From a beta proteobacterium AAP99 (lineage in GTDB: Bacteria > Pseudomonadota > Gammaproteobacteria > Burkholderiales > Burkholderiaceae_C), in assembly GCA_001295775.1 (NCBI GenBank), contig LJIA01000010.1, forward strand, positions 62,001 through 126,000: a DNA stretch of 64,000 bases, given 5' to 3'. Below, in pieces: positions 35,087 to 47,134 of this stretch; within the stretch, counting starts at the first letter, position 1; each line of letters starts with the position of its first letter. The notes under the pieces are model-generated. The model made no database searches. It saw only the letters and a list, made by a program, of their open reading frames with translations, and was not told the DNA's origin. A program made the position numbers and the translations under genes.

Positions 35087-36109
35087 TTAGTAGTACGCCA
35101 GCGGCTGCGCCTTCCCGCCAAACACGCGATAGCTGAAGATCGTGTAGCCGATGATCACCGGCACCACCACGGCCGCGCCGGCCAGGATGATCTTCAGGCT
35201 CTCCGGCGCGCTGGCCGCCTGCCAGATGTCGATCTTGTCGATCACCAGGTACGGAAAGAGGCTGTAGGCCAGGCCGAAGAAGGCGAGCACGAAGATCGCC
35301 ACGGTGGCGGCAAAAGGCACCCAGTTAAGTTTGTCGCCGGGCAGGGGCAGGGCGCGCAGGATGCGGTCGGTCAGCACGAACAGCACGGCCGTGGTCAGCG
35401 GAATGGGCGCGAGCAGCACCACGTAGGGTAGGCTGAACCACTTGGCAAAGATGCGCTCGCTCACAAAGGGCGTGGCCAGGCTCACGAGCAGCACGCCCAC
35501 GGCCGTGAGCCAGAGCGCGCGGCGGGCCCAGAAGGCGGCGCGCTTCTGCAGATCGCCCTCGGTCTTCATCACCAGCCAGGTGGCGCCCAGCAGGGTGTAG
35601 CCGGCGGCCACGCAGGGCGCGATCAGCAGGGCGAAGCCGGTGGCCGCCCAGCTGTGCTCGAAGCCGGTGATGTAGGCGCCCAGCATGTAGCCCTGCGATA
35701 GCGCGGCCAGCAGGGAGCCGGCGTAGAACACGCGGTTCCAGGTCTCCTTGTGATCCGCATGGGCCTTGGCGCGGAAGTCGAAGGCCACGCCGCGCAGGAT
35801 CAGCCCGAGCAGCATCAACGCCACGGGCAGGTACAGCGCGGTGAGGATCGCGCCGTGCGCCATCGGAAAGGCCACCAGCAGAATGCCCACCCCGAGCACG
35901 AGCCAGGTCTCGTTGGCGTCCCAGAAGGGGCCGATGGAGCCGATCATGAGGTCCTTCTGATCGGCGTCCGCCCGGCGCAGCAGGATGCCCACACCCAGGT
36001 CGTAGCCGTCCAGCACCACGTAGGCCAGCATGGACAGGCCCATGATGCCCATGAAGATGATGGGCAGCGAGGCATTGAAGGTGGAGAGCTCAGGCAGCGG
36101 CGTCATCAT
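35087..36109 (-). CDS. cydB: Cytochrome bd-type (cyanide-insensitive) quinol oxidase subunit II
   Basis: 340 residues, a polytopic inner-membrane protein. Family landmarks: MGIMGLSMLAYVVLDGYDLGVG (heme-side aspartate-glycine motif, split over residues 16-37), IGSIGPFWDANETWLVLGVG, FRAKAHADHKETWN, and YSLFPYLVIDKIDIWQAA. With CydA it reduces oxygen with ubiquinol. The ATG overlaps the cydA stop by four bases (ATGA). No small CydX-like gene could be recognised after it. The TAA stop is followed directly by the region containing the palindromic repeat. Confidence 0.95.
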   Translation of the reverse strand: MMTPLPELSTFNASLPIIFMGIMGLSMLAYVVLDGYDLGVGILLRRADADQKDLMIGSIGPFWDANETWLVLGVGILLVAFPMAHGAILTALYLPVALMLLGLILRGVAFDFRAKAHADHKETWNRVFYAGSLLAALSQGYMLGAYITGFEHSWAATGFALLIAPCVAAGYTLLGATWLVMKTEGDLQKRAAFWARRALWLTAVGVLLVSLATPFVSERIFAKWFSLPYVVLLAPIPLTTAVLFVLTDRILRALPLPGDKLNWVPFAATVAIFVLAFFGLAYSLFPYLVIDKIDIWQAASAPESLKIILAGAAVVVPVIIGYTIFSYRVFGGKAQPLAYY

Positions 36110-37485
36110 TCGGCTCCCTGCAGGCTGGGCTGCACCGAAGGCGCGGGCGGCGGGCCGGGCGACTTCGGCGTGATGTCACCCATCGCCGCGCGGCTGGCGC
36201 GCCGTGCCAGGTAGAACACCACCGAGATATAGGCCGCGATCAGCGCCACATAGACCACGAGGTACATGATCAGTGTGGACAGGATCATGCCGCTCGGCAC
36301 CTTGCTGGCCGCCTGCGCGGTGGTCATGACGCCATAGACCAGCCAGGGCTGGCGGCCGATCTCCGTGACGTACCAGCCGGCAATCGTGGCCACCCAGCCG
36401 GAGAAGGTCATGAACAGCAGCGCCCGCGCCAGCCAGGGCTTGGGCTGACCCTGGCGCTTGAGCTGCCATGCGCCGATCCAGCTCACCAGCAGCATCAACA
36501 TGCCCACACCCACCATGATGCGGAAGGCAAAGAACACCGGTGCCACCGGTGGGTGCTTGCCCTCGAACTCGTTCAGGCCCTTGATTTCGCCGTCCAGTGA
36601 GTGGGTCAGGATCACGCTGGCCAGGTTGGGCACTGTGATCTCGAAGTGGTTGGTGCGTGCAGCTTCATCGGGGATGGCGAACAGGCGCAGATCCGCGCCG
36701 CGCTCGGTCTCCCAGATGCCTTCCATGGCTGCCACCTTGGCCGGCTGGTGCTGCAGGGTGTTAAGGCCGTGCATGTCGCCGGCCAGGATCTGCAGCGGGA
36801 TCAGTGCAGCGGCGATGTACACGCCGGTCTTCAGGCCGGCCATCACGCCGCCAGAGCGGTCGCCACGCAGCCAGCGCCAGGCGGAGACGCCGGCCACCAG
36901 AAAGGCTGCGGTCAGGCCGCTCGCCAGCATCATGTGCGTGAAGCGGTACGGAAAGCTCGGGTTGAAGATGATGGCCAGCCAGTCCGTGGCGTGGGCCTTG
37001 CCGTCGATCATCTCGAAGCCCACCGGCGTCTGCATCCAGCTGTTGAGCACCAGAATCCAGAAGGCCGACATGCTCGTGCCCACGGCCACCAGCACCGTCG
37101 CCAGCGTGTGCACCCGGTTGCTCACCCGGTTGAAGCCAAACAGCATGATCCCGAGGAAGGTGGCTTCAAGAAAAAACGCCGTCAGCACCTCGTAGGCCAA
37201 GAGCGGCCCGGCAATGTTGCCCACGGTTTCCATAAAGCCCGGCCAGTTGGTGCCGAACTGGAAGCTCATCGTGATGCCGCTGACCACACCCAGCGCAAAG
37301 GTCACGGCAAAGACCTTGACCCAGAACTTGTAGGCGTCCATCCACTTCAGGTCGCCCGTGCGGTTGAAGCGCAGCTTGAAGAACAGCAGTACCCACGCCA
37401 GCGCGATGGTGATGGTGGGGAACAGGATGTGGAAGCTGATGTTGGCGCCGAACTGGATGCGCGCGAGCAGGATGGGGTCGAGCAT
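36106..37485 (-). CDS. cydA: Cytochrome bd-type (cyanide-insensitive) quinol oxidase subunit I
   Basis: 459 residues from ATG 37485 (MLDPILLARIQFGANISFHI). Heme-ligand regions are visible: histidine near residue 20 in NISFHILFPTITIALAW, histidine in PYRFTHMMLASGLTAAF (about 185), and the conserved EIGRQPWLVYGVMTT near the C-terminus. The quinol-binding Q-loop between EGEIKGLNEFEGKHP-like sequence and the next helix is short, which places it in the CIO (CioA) class rather than the long-loop E. coli CydA class. It is the first gene of the cydA-cydB operon. No transport genes cydCD are in the window. Confidence 0.94.
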   Translation of the reverse strand: MLDPILLARIQFGANISFHILFPTITIALAWVLLFFKLRFNRTGDLKWMDAYKFWVKVFAVTFALGVVSGITMSFQFGTNWPGFMETVGNIAGPLLAYEVLTAFFLEATFLGIMLFGFNRVSNRVHTLATVLVAVGTSMSAFWILVLNSWMQTPVGFEMIDGKAHATDWLAIIFNPSFPYRFTHMMLASGLTAAFLVAGVSAWRWLRGDRSGGVMAGLKTGVYIAAALIPLQILAGDMHGLNTLQHQPAKVAAMEGIWETERGADLRLFAIPDEAARTNHFEITVPNLASVILTHSLDGEIKGLNEFEGKHPPVAPVFFAFRIMVGVGMLMLLVSWIGAWQLKRQGQPKPWLARALLFMTFSGWVATIAGWYVTEIGRQPWLVYGVMTTAQAASKVPSGMILSTLIMYLVVYVALIAAYISVVFYLARRASRAAMGDITPKSPGPPPAPSVQPSLQGAE

Positions 37486-37685
37486 GGCGGATGCGTGAAG
37501 AAGCTGTGGGCTGGTCCGCACCGCCCTTGTGGGGCAGCGGGTGCACTCAGTGTGACCGTTCCAGCTCGATTGGTTCGGGCGAGGGCCGGGTTCTGCGTTG
37601 CCTTGTCGCAGAGACCCGCTCTAGCGTGGGGGTGCTCTGCGGCCGGCTGCCGCAGCGCGTGCTGACGTCGAACACGCGCTGAAGC

Positions 37686-38858
37686 TCAGCGCTTCTTTTC
37701 GGGGTGGGCGCGGCCGTCCTTGCCACCACCGCTGTTGCCACCGTTGCTACCCCCATTTGTACGCCCCGCGCTGCTCGATGAGCGCAGGGGGATGCGCAGA
37801 TCGTCCAGGTAGTCCCGCGCGATATTCACGGTGCCGTGGTCACCCAGGGCCTCAAAGTTGCGCTTTAGCCAGTCGCGCCCGGATTCCAGGCCCAGCGCGT
37901 GCAGCTCGGTGATGAAGCCGCTGTCTGTGGCCAGCTTGCTGGCGGCGCCGTACTTGGCCAGTTCGTCGCCGCCGATGCGATGCATCAGCACATGCTTGTA
38001 GCGCGCAGGGTCCAGCTTGCCGTCCTTCAGAAGGCGCGCCACGAAGTCGATGGCGCGCATCTCGGCCAGCAGGCTGGCGTTGAAGGTGATCTCGTTCATC
38101 CGGTCGAGGATGTCCCGGCTGTTGGTCGGCAGATCTTCGCGGATGACCGGGTTGATCTGCACGAGCACGATGTCAGCGCTCTTGCACTCGTAGATGAGCG
38201 GATGCAGCGCAGGGTTGCCGGCAAAGCCGCCATCCCAGAACCAGTCGTCTTCAACCTCTACGGCCTGAAACAGCATGGGCAGGCAGGCGCTGGCGGCCAC
38301 GGCCTCCGGGCACAGGCGCTTGCCGCTAAAGATCTCGGCCTTGCCGGTGCGCACGCGCGTCGCCGCAACAAACACCTTGGGCGCCAGGGGTGTGGCCAGG
38401 GCGTCAAAGTCCACGTGCTGCTTGAGCAGCTCGCGCACCGGATTGATGTCCAGCGGATTGAACTGGTACGGCGAGAAGGTCTTGGCAAAGGTCTCGGCCC
38501 AGAACTGGGCCGGGTTGTCCTGCACACCCCACAGGCCGAAGAGCGTGTCCATGGGTGCGCGCTTCACCGGGTTGAGCGAGGAATACGCGCTGATGCTGCG
38601 CCAGAACTGCGCCAGCGCCTCGATGGCCGCTTCGCGCGCCTTGGCGCAGTAGCTTCCGGCGCCCCGGCTGTTGTGCTGGCCGATGGCTGAGGCCAGCACC
38701 ACCGCGTTCATCGCTCCCGCACTGGTGCCGGAAATGCCCTCGATCTCGACGCGTTCGTCTTCCAGCACCGCCTGCAGCACACCCCAAGTGAAGGCGCCAT
38801 GCGAGCCGCCGCCCTGCAGGGCGAGGTTGATGCGGCGGGTCTCGACGCTCGACGTCAC
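37686..38858 (-). CDS. Patatin-like phospholipase family protein
   Basis: 390 residues. The patatin domain occupies about 8-330: oxyanion loop LALQGGGSHGAFTWGVLQAV (about 12-31), nucleophile serine in GISGTSAGAMNAVV (about 40-53), and catalytic aspartate in WFWDGGFAGNPAL (about 207-219). No signal peptide or membrane segment is seen, so it is soluble, unlike the membrane patatin at 18153. The C-terminal tail is low-complexity Ser/Gly/Asn (GRTNGGSNGGNSGGGK) then basic. It starts ten bases after the transaldolase stop and is probably the second gene of that transcript. The substrate is unknown; related RssA/YlbK-type proteins are poorly characterised. Confidence 0.9.
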   Translation of the reverse strand: MTSSVETRRINLALQGGGSHGAFTWGVLQAVLEDERVEIEGISGTSAGAMNAVVLASAIGQHNSRGAGSYCAKAREAAIEALAQFWRSISAYSSLNPVKRAPMDTLFGLWGVQDNPAQFWAETFAKTFSPYQFNPLDINPVRELLKQHVDFDALATPLAPKVFVAATRVRTGKAEIFSGKRLCPEAVAASACLPMLFQAVEVEDDWFWDGGFAGNPALHPLIYECKSADIVLVQINPVIREDLPTNSRDILDRMNEITFNASLLAEMRAIDFVARLLKDGKLDPARYKHVLMHRIGGDELAKYGAASKLATDSGFITELHALGLESGRDWLKRNFEALGDHGTVNIARDYLDDLRIPLRSSSSAGRTNGGSNGGNSGGGKDGRAHPEKKR

Positions 38859-38868
38859 CGAGCGCGCC

Positions 38869-39807
38869 TCAGGCTCGCGCCTGTTCGATCAGCGCTTCGA
38901 GCTTGCGGGTGTCCGCGGCGAAGAGCCGGATGCCCTCGGCCAGCTTTTCGGTGGCCATGGCGTCTTCGTTCATGGCAAAGCGAAAGCCGGCTTCGTCGTA
39001 GCTGACGCGCTGCATGTCGTGCGCAGCCGACTCCACGGGGTGCAGCAGGCGCGGTACGGACGCATCCATGGCCGCGAGCTGGCCGAGCAGATCGGGCGAG
39101 ATGGTCAGCAGATCGCAACCGGCCAGCGCGAGGATCTCACCGGTGTTGCGGAAGCTTGCGCCCATGACCTCGGTGCCGTAGCCGAACTTCTTGTAGTAGG
39201 CGTAGATGCGCCGCACCGAGAGCACGCCGGGGTCCGTCTCGGCGGTGTAGTCCTGGCCGGTGGACTTCTTGTACCAGTCCAGGATGCGACCCACGAAAGG
39301 CGAGATCAGCCGCGCATTCGCCTCGGCACAGGCCACAGCCTGCGGCAGGCTGAACAGCAGGGTCATGTTGCAAGTGACGCCCTCGCGCTCCAGCACCTCG
39401 GCCGCGCGGATGCCCTCCCAGGTGGAGGCGATCTTGATCAGTACGCGGCTCGTGTCAATGCCGGCCGCCCGGTAGAGCGCGATGATCTCGCGCGCCTTGG
39501 CCAGCGTGCCGGCGGTGTCGAAGGACAGGCGCGCGTCCACCTCGGTGGAGACCCGGCCGGGCACGATCTTCAGGATCTCCTGCCCGAACGCAACCAGCAG
39601 GCGGTCGATCACCTCGGGGGTCGCAGCACCGGGATGATCACGCAGCACCTGATCAAGCAGGGCGCGGTATTCGAGTTTGGTCACCGCCTTGAGGATCAAT
39701 GAGGGGTTGGTGGTGGCGTCACGCGGCGCGTAGGCGCGCATGGTTTCGAAGTCGCCCGTGTCGGCGACCACCACAGTGTGTTGCTTGAGTTGCTCCAGTG
39801 CGTTCAT
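38869..39807 (-). CDS. tal: Transaldolase
   Basis: 312 residues from ATG 39807, the length of the classical TalA/TalB enzymes. It transfers a dihydroxyacetone unit from sedoheptulose 7-phosphate to glyceraldehyde 3-phosphate in the pentose phosphate pathway. The protein begins [20 protein letters not shown], with [13 protein letters not shown] near residue 30. The Schiff-base lysine is in [19 protein letters not shown] (about 125-130). [20 protein letters not shown] follows. The patatin gene follows closely. A strong minus-strand terminator lies 40-70 bases upstream of its start, in the position of an attenuator. Confidence 0.96.
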   Translation of the reverse strand: MNALEQLKQHTVVVADTGDFETMRAYAPRDATTNPSLILKAVTKLEYRALLDQVLRDHPGAATPEVIDRLLVAFGQEILKIVPGRVSTEVDARLSFDTAGTLAKAREIIALYRAAGIDTSRVLIKIASTWEGIRAAEVLEREGVTCNMTLLFSLPQAVACAEANARLISPFVGRILDWYKKSTGQDYTAETDPGVLSVRRIYAYYKKFGYGTEVMGASFRNTGEILALAGCDLLTISPDLLGQLAAMDASVPRLLHPVESAAHDMQRVSYDEAGFRFAMNEDAMATEKLAEGIRLFAADTRKLEALIEQARA

Positions 39808-39847
39808 GCTGTGCTCGTCGAGGTGAATAGCTCGAATGTAGCGAAGC

Positions 39848-39874
39848 AAAAAAAGGCCCCGCATCAGGCGGGGC
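39848..39874 (-). terminator. Strong minus-strand intrinsic terminator upstream of tal
   Basis: Read on the minus strand, GCCCCGC (39874-39868) and GCGGGGC (39862-39856) form a seven-base GC stem around a five-base loop, followed at one base by seven uridines. It is 41 bases before the tal ATG. A transcript must therefore come from the region 39880-40199 and either end here as a small RNA or be conditionally read through into tal. Confidence 0.85.
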
Positions 39875-39882
39875 GCTAAAGC

Positions 39883-39996
39883 TCACTTCAGGGGAAAAGC
39901 GAGCACTGGAGACTTAAGTGTGGTCACCATAGGCGGCGGCGCCAACGCCCGCCAATACTGCGTTTGTGTGAGTCGGTGATCCGTGAGCACAGGCAT
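39883..39996 (-). CDS. Candidate 37-residue leader peptide or small protein upstream of tal
   Basis: An ATG at 39996 opens 37 codons (MPVLTDHRLTQTQYWRALAP followed by PPMVTTLKSPVLAFPLK) ending eight bases before the terminator stem. The ribosome site is poor (GGGGGT about 12 bases upstream), and no repeated regulatory codons stand out apart from three prolines in a row. Position suggests a leader peptide of a tal attenuator or a small protein carried on a small RNA. It may also be chance. Confidence 0.3.
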   Translation of the reverse strand: MPVLTDHRLTQTQYWRALAPPPMVTTLKSPVLAFPLK

Positions 39997-40199
39997 GGCC
40001 GGACCCCCGGCACAGTGCGGCTTTTCAAATCGGCCAGATGGGCATCGGCCAGCGCATGGACGGCGCGTCAAGTAGAGGGTGCAGGTGCTGCAGTGCGGGC
40101 TGGTAAACTCTTAAAAATCCCCTAACGTGCACCCAACCCGCGCTCGCTTTCCGGCGACATGGCGTGGGGGCGGCGTGCGCCGTTCGCAGACACAAGAAC

Positions 40200-41393
40200 A
40201 TGCCTCTGAATCTCACACAAACGCGGCTGAGCTTCCAACGTCCTCAGGCTGCGTTGGTGCTGGCCGACGGGACGGTCTTTCGCGGCTACAGCATCGGTGC
40301 CACGGGCACCACCGTCGGGGAGGTGGTGTTCAACACTGCCATCACCGGCTACCAGGAAATCCTGACCGACCCGAGCTACTGCGGGCAGATCGTCACACTG
40401 ACGTATCCCCATATCGGCAACGTAGGTGTCAACGAGCAGGACGAGGAAGCGCCACGGGTCTGGGCCAAGGGTCTGGTGATTCGGGATCTGTCTGCGGTGG
40501 TCTCCAACTTCCGCGCGCAGGACGCGTTGTCCACCTATCTCAAGAACGAGAGCGTGGTCGGCATTGCCGGCTTGGACACGCGCAAACTCACGCGTGTGCT
40601 GCGCGAGAAGGGCGCGCAGAACGGCTGCATCGTCGCCGTGGGCGAGGGCGACACTCTGACGGACGCGCAGCTTGCGGACGCGGCTACCCGTGCGAAGGCC
40701 GCGCCCAGCATGGCTGGCCAGGATCTCGCCAAGGTCGTGAGCACGCGCGAAGCCTACGAGTGGACGGAAGGTTCATGGCGGCTGTTTGATGACGGCTCTT
40801 CGGAGTTTCCGGAGCTGGTCGAGCCGAAGTTCCATGTCGTGGCCTATGACTTCGGCGTGAAGCGCAACATCCTGCGCCTGATGAGTGATCGCGGCTGCCG
40901 CGTGACCGTGGTGCCCGCGCAGACGCCTGCCACGGATGTGATTGCGATGAATCCGGACGGCGTCTTCCTGTCCAATGGACCGGGCGACCCCGAGCCCTGC
41001 GACTATGCGATTGGCGCTGCACGCGAGTTCATGGCCCGCAAGATCCCGACGTTCGGCATCTGCCTGGGCCACCAGATCATGGGCCTGGCCAGTGGCGCCA
41101 AGACCCTGAAGATGAAGTTCGGCCATCACGGCGGCAACCATCCGGTGCAGGATCTGGATTCCAGGCGGGTCTACATCACCAGCCAGAACCACGGCTTTGC
41201 GGTGGACGAGAACACCCTGCCAGCCAACATGCGCGTCACGCACGTGTCGCTGTTCGACGGGTCAATCCAGGGGCTGGAGCGTACTGATGTGCCGGCTTTC
41301 TGTTTCCAGGGTCACCCGGAGGCCAGCCCCGGCCCGCATGACATTGGTGACCTGTTCGACAAGTTCATCGCGCTGATGGAGAAGTCAGCTTGA
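40200..41393 (+). CDS. carA: Carbamoyl-phosphate synthase small (glutaminase) subunit
   Basis: 397 residues from ATG 40200. It hydrolyses glutamine and passes ammonia to CarB for arginine and pyrimidine synthesis. The N-terminal domain is typical ([40 protein letters not shown]). The class I amidotransferase triad is in the C-terminal half: cysteine in [15 protein letters not shown] (about 285), histidine and glutamate in [13 protein letters not shown] (about 370). The start is chosen because the upstream frame lacks family similarity. Only a weak AAGAA lies before it. carB follows after an 84-base gap containing a GC-rich repeat. Confidence 0.96.
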   Translation: MPLNLTQTRLSFQRPQAALVLADGTVFRGYSIGATGTTVGEVVFNTAITGYQEILTDPSYCGQIVTLTYPHIGNVGVNEQDEEAPRVWAKGLVIRDLSAVVSNFRAQDALSTYLKNESVVGIAGLDTRKLTRVLREKGAQNGCIVAVGEGDTLTDAQLADAATRAKAAPSMAGQDLAKVVSTREAYEWTEGSWRLFDDGSSEFPELVEPKFHVVAYDFGVKRNILRLMSDRGCRVTVVPAQTPATDVIAMNPDGVFLSNGPGDPEPCDYAIGAAREFMARKIPTFGICLGHQIMGLASGAKTLKMKFGHHGGNHPVQDLDSRRVYITSQNHGFAVDENTLPANMRVTHVSLFDGSIQGLERTDVPAFCFQGHPEASPGPHDIGDLFDKFIALMEKSA

Positions 41394-41394
41394 C

Positions 41395-41470
41395 CCCCCA
41401 CGTTTGCGGCCTTGCCGCTGCACTGCCCCCCGAGGGGGCGCCCGCCTCTCTTGGGGCGGCCCTGCGAGAG
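41395..41470. repeat. GC-rich REP-like hairpin between carA and carB
   Basis: The gap contains GCGGCCTTGCCGC and the palindrome GCCCCCCGAGGGGGC near 41430-41445, then CTTGGGGCGGCC. Elements of this make (C-rich and G-rich arms with a CGAG centre) are scattered between genes in Comamonadaceae-like genomes. It has no T-run, so carB is presumably still cotranscribed with carA. Confidence 0.6.
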
Positions 41471-41477
41471 TCGGATC

Positions 41478-44717
<3,240 letters not shown>

Positions 44718-44746
44718 GAGGCGCAAGTGCTGAACGTTCAAACCCC

Positions 44747-44768
44747 GGGGGCAGCTTCGGCTGCCCCC
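44747..44768 (+). other. Nine-base hairpin with TTCG tetraloop between carB and greA
   Basis: GGGGGCAGC (44747-44755), loop TTCG, GCTGCCCCC (44760-44768). It is very stable but lacks a T-run, so it is probably an RNA-stability or partial-termination hairpin rather than a full terminator. greA starts 27 bases later. Confidence 0.7.
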
Positions 44769-44794
44769 GATCCATTGAGTCCACGAGTAGATCC

Positions 44795-45271
44795 ATGAGC
44801 ACCATTCCCATCACCGTGCGCGGTGCCGAGCAGCTCAAGAGTGAGTTGCATCGCCTCAAGACCGTCGATCGCCCGGCAGTCATCACCGCGATCGCCGAGG
44901 CACGCGCCCAGGGCGACCTGTCCGAGAACGCCGAGTACGACGCAGCCAAGGAGCGTCAGGGCTTCATCGAAGGGCGGATCATGGAGATCGAGGGCAAGCT
45001 CTCGAATGCCCAGATCATCGATCCCAAGACGCTTGATGCGGAGGGCAAGGTGGTGTTTGGGGCGACAGTTGAACTCGAAGATCTGGAGTCTGGTGATGTG
45101 ACGACCTACCAGATCGTCGGCGAGGACGAGGCGGATATCCGTCAAGGCCGTGTCAGTGTGACGAGCCCGGTGGCACGGGCACTGATCGGCAAGTTCGAAG
45201 GCGACACCACCGTGGTGATGGCGCCAGGTGGCAATCGCGAGTACGAAGTGCGCGCGGTTCGTTACGAGTGA
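44795..45271 (+). CDS. greA: Transcription elongation factor GreA
   Basis: 158 residues, exact family length. The N-terminal coiled coil carries the tip acidic residues in [20 protein letters not shown] (about 32-51) that position the second magnesium for RNA cleavage in backtracked polymerase. The C-terminal FKBP-like domain has [36 protein letters not shown] and [14 protein letters not shown]. It lies 77 bases after carB, an arrangement conserved in betaproteobacteria. Confidence 0.97.
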   Translation: MSTIPITVRGAEQLKSELHRLKTVDRPAVITAIAEARAQGDLSENAEYDAAKERQGFIEGRIMEIEGKLSNAQIIDPKTLDAEGKVVFGATVELEDLESGDVTTYQIVGEDEADIRQGRVSVTSPVARALIGKFEGDTTVVMAPGGNREYEVRAVRYE

Positions 45272-45278
45272 GCCCGAC

Positions 45279-45785
45279 GTGAGCAACGAGGGCATCAGCG
45301 TCGGCGGGGCGAGCGCGCCTGAGTCGCGCGTCGAGCGCTGGCTGCTGGCGCTCTACCGTCTGGCGCTCACGGCCTGGGTAGGTTGCACCTGGACGGTGGG
45401 TCTGCTCGCTGCGCCGCTCGCGTTCGCGGTGCTCACACCACGCTCTCTGGCGGGCACATTTGCCAGTCATGCGTTCTATTGGCAGAGCATCGTCGTCTTT
45501 GTTTGCGCTGCTATTGTTCTGGCACTTCACAAACGGCTGGAGCGTCGTGTCCACCTGACGCGCGTATCCGTGTACATGCTGCTGAGCATGGTCGGATTGG
45601 CCGCCATCCAGCAGTTCGTGCTCGGGCCCTGGATGGCTAGCCTGCGTGTCGAGATGATGATGCACTCTTCGCCGGTGATGCACGAGTCGCTGGCGACGCA
45701 GTTTGGCGCGCTGCATGGCGTGTCGGCCGTGTTATATGCCGCCCAGTGCGTGCTGGGCGCGATTGTGGTGGCGCGATCGCGCTGA
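45279..45785 (+). CDS. DUF4149-type membrane protein
   Basis: 168 residues from a GTG at 45279, seven bases after the greA stop. Four hydrophobic segments are visible: LLALYRLALTAWVGCTWTVG, FYWQSIVVFVCAAIVLALHK, YMLLSMVGLAAIQQFVLGPW and ALHGVSAVLYAAQCVLGAIV. It fits the DUF4149 family, regularly found after greA in betaproteobacteria, with the conserved W-T-VG and F-LGP patterns. The function is unknown. It is convergent with yhbY. Confidence 0.75.
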   Translation: MSNEGISVGGASAPESRVERWLLALYRLALTAWVGCTWTVGLLAAPLAFAVLTPRSLAGTFASHAFYWQSIVVFVCAAIVLALHKRLERRVHLTRVSVYMLLSMVGLAAIQQFVLGPWMASLRVEMMMHSSPVMHESLATQFGALHGVSAVLYAAQCVLGAIVVARSR

Positions 45786-45797
45786 GCAGGCCCTCGT

Positions 45798-46331
45798 TCA
45801 GCGACTGCGCCGGGCACCGCGGCGTGTGGTGCGCTTTCGGGACTGCTCGGTCGCTTGACGGATTCTGCGTGCGAGCGTGTTTTCCGTGTCTTCGGTCACT
45901 GACTTTCGCTTCACGGTCTTCTTGGCGGCCGTCTTTCCCGCTGCAGCCAGCTTCTTCGGAGTATGTGGGGCAGACTGAGTTCCGGACTTTTTCGCTGCTG
46001 GCGCAGCCGGCAGGTAGGGCATATCCGGATCGATTCGAGTGCTTGATTCGCCCGGACGCCAGACCACAAGCAGCTTGCCGATATGCTGCACCGGTGCGGC
46101 GCCCAACTCGGCACAGATGGATGCGTGCAGTTCGGAGCGTTGTGCGCGGTCATCGGAGAACACGCGGATCTTGATCAGCTCGTGTGCTGCAAGCTGCTCA
46201 TCAATAGCCTTGAGAACGGCGGCGGTGAGGCCTTCATTGCCGATCATGACGACTGGGTCAAGATGATGGGCGTGGGATTTGAGGTTTTTGCGCTGCAGCG
46301 GAGACAGCGTGATGGTTTCTGATGTGCTCAT
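45798..46331 (-). CDS. yhbY: YhbY-type CRM-domain RNA-binding protein
   Basis: 177 residues. The first 100 are a complete CRM domain ([56 protein letters not shown], and the GIKLVVWRP-like [11 protein letters not shown]). The CRM fold binds rRNA, and YhbY associates with pre-50S particles. A basic, Lys/Arg/Ala-rich tail of about 75 residues follows ([35 protein letters not shown]), absent from the 97-residue E. coli protein. Its start codon is only 15 bases from the divergent rlmE start. Confidence 0.92.
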   Translation of the reverse strand: MSTSETITLSPLQRKNLKSHAHHLDPVVMIGNEGLTAAVLKAIDEQLAAHELIKIRVFSDDRAQRSELHASICAELGAAPVQHIGKLLVVWRPGESSTRIDPDMPYLPAAPAAKKSGTQSAPHTPKKLAAAGKTAAKKTVKRKSVTEDTENTLARRIRQATEQSRKRTTRRGARRSR

Positions 46332-46346
46332 TTCGGGATTATCCCA
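46332..46346. promoter_or_regulatory. Palindromic -10-like sequence between divergent yhbY and rlmE
   Basis: The 15 bases between the two start codons contain the perfect palindrome GGGATTATCCC (46335-46345). On the minus strand it reads GATAAT followed six bases later by the yhbY ATG. On the plus strand it reads GATTAT followed four bases later by the rlmE ATG. A shared symmetrical -10 giving nearly leaderless transcripts in both directions is possible. A repressor operator is the alternative. Confidence 0.35.
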
Positions 46347-47006
46347 ATGAAATCAACCAAGAAGAACAAGTTCTCGGCCGCATGGCTGATGGATCACATC
46401 AATGATCCCTATGTGAAGATGGCCCAGCAGCAGGGCTACCGGGCACGTGCTGCCTTCAAGCTCACCGAAATTCTGGATCAGTTTCAGCTGCTCAAGCCGG
46501 GCGCGACCGTCGTCGATCTGGGCGCCACGCCCGGCAGCTGGAGTCAGGTTGTGCGCGAGCGGCTCAAGAACAAGAGTGGACCGGGCATTCACGGTCGGGT
46601 GTTTGCGCTCGATTTGCTGCCCATGGAACCCGTCGCGGACGTGACCTTCCTGCTGGGCGACTTCCGTGAAGACGCGGTGCTTGCGGAGTTCGAGACGCTC
46701 GTGGGCGACGGCGCGGTCGATCTTGTGCTTTCCGACATGGCCCCCAACTTGAGCGGAGTTGGGGCGGCCGATGCCGCACGGGTGGCTCATCTGAACGAAC
46801 TGGCGCTGGAGTTTGCGGTCAATCACCTCACGAAGCGCGGAGCGCTGGTGACCAAGAGCTTTCACGGCAGCGGGTTTTCCCAGACGGTGAAGCTCTACAA
46901 GGAGGCGTTCCAGAAGGTGACCGAGTACAAGCCCAAGGCCTCGCGCTCGAACTCGTCGGAAACCTTTCTGGTTGCGCAGGGCCTGAAGGCGGCCGGCAGG
47001 GAGTGA
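46347..47006 (+). CDS. rlmE: 23S rRNA 2'-O-methyltransferase RlmE (FtsJ/RrmJ)
   Basis: 219 residues. It methylates the 2'-OH of U2552 in 23S rRNA using S-adenosylmethionine. The K-D-K-E catalytic tetrad is recognisable: lysine in RAAFKLTEI (about 38), aspartate in [12 protein letters not shown] (about 131), lysine in [12 protein letters not shown] (about 171) and glutamate in [14 protein letters not shown] (about 206). The SAM loop is [14 protein letters not shown] (about 56-69). It is followed by ftsH, the usual order rlmE-ftsH-folP-glmM. Confidence 0.97.
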   Translation: MKSTKKNKFSAAWLMDHINDPYVKMAQQQGYRARAAFKLTEILDQFQLLKPGATVVDLGATPGSWSQVVRERLKNKSGPGIHGRVFALDLLPMEPVADVTFLLGDFREDAVLAEFETLVGDGAVDLVLSDMAPNLSGVGAADAARVAHLNELALEFAVNHLTKRGALVTKSFHGSGFSQTVKLYKEAFQKVTEYKPKASRSNSSETFLVAQGLKAAGRE

Positions 47007-47134
47007 TTCGAGTGCAACGGTCACGCCGAGGCTGGGGCAATCCATCGCAATGCCTGCGCTATGTCAAGCCCTGCGAGGCGTAGAATCAATCAACACATTG
47101 ACCGGGCCGTGCCATTGCCCAGGAGTATGAGTAA

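Larger units (their letters stand above)
39808..40199. other. Divergent control region between tal and carA
   Basis: 392 bases. On the minus strand there is a short open frame (39883-39996) and a strong terminator (39848-39874). On the plus strand TAAACT at 40103-40108 is a plausible -10 for carA, about 90 bases before its ATG, without a convincing -35. No other gene is seen. Confidence 0.55.

Noticed and set aside
34361-35090. Overlapping plus-strand frames of 85-141 codons after the Bug gene
   Set aside because: No ribosome sites, no recognisable motifs, conflicting frames and overlap with repeats.
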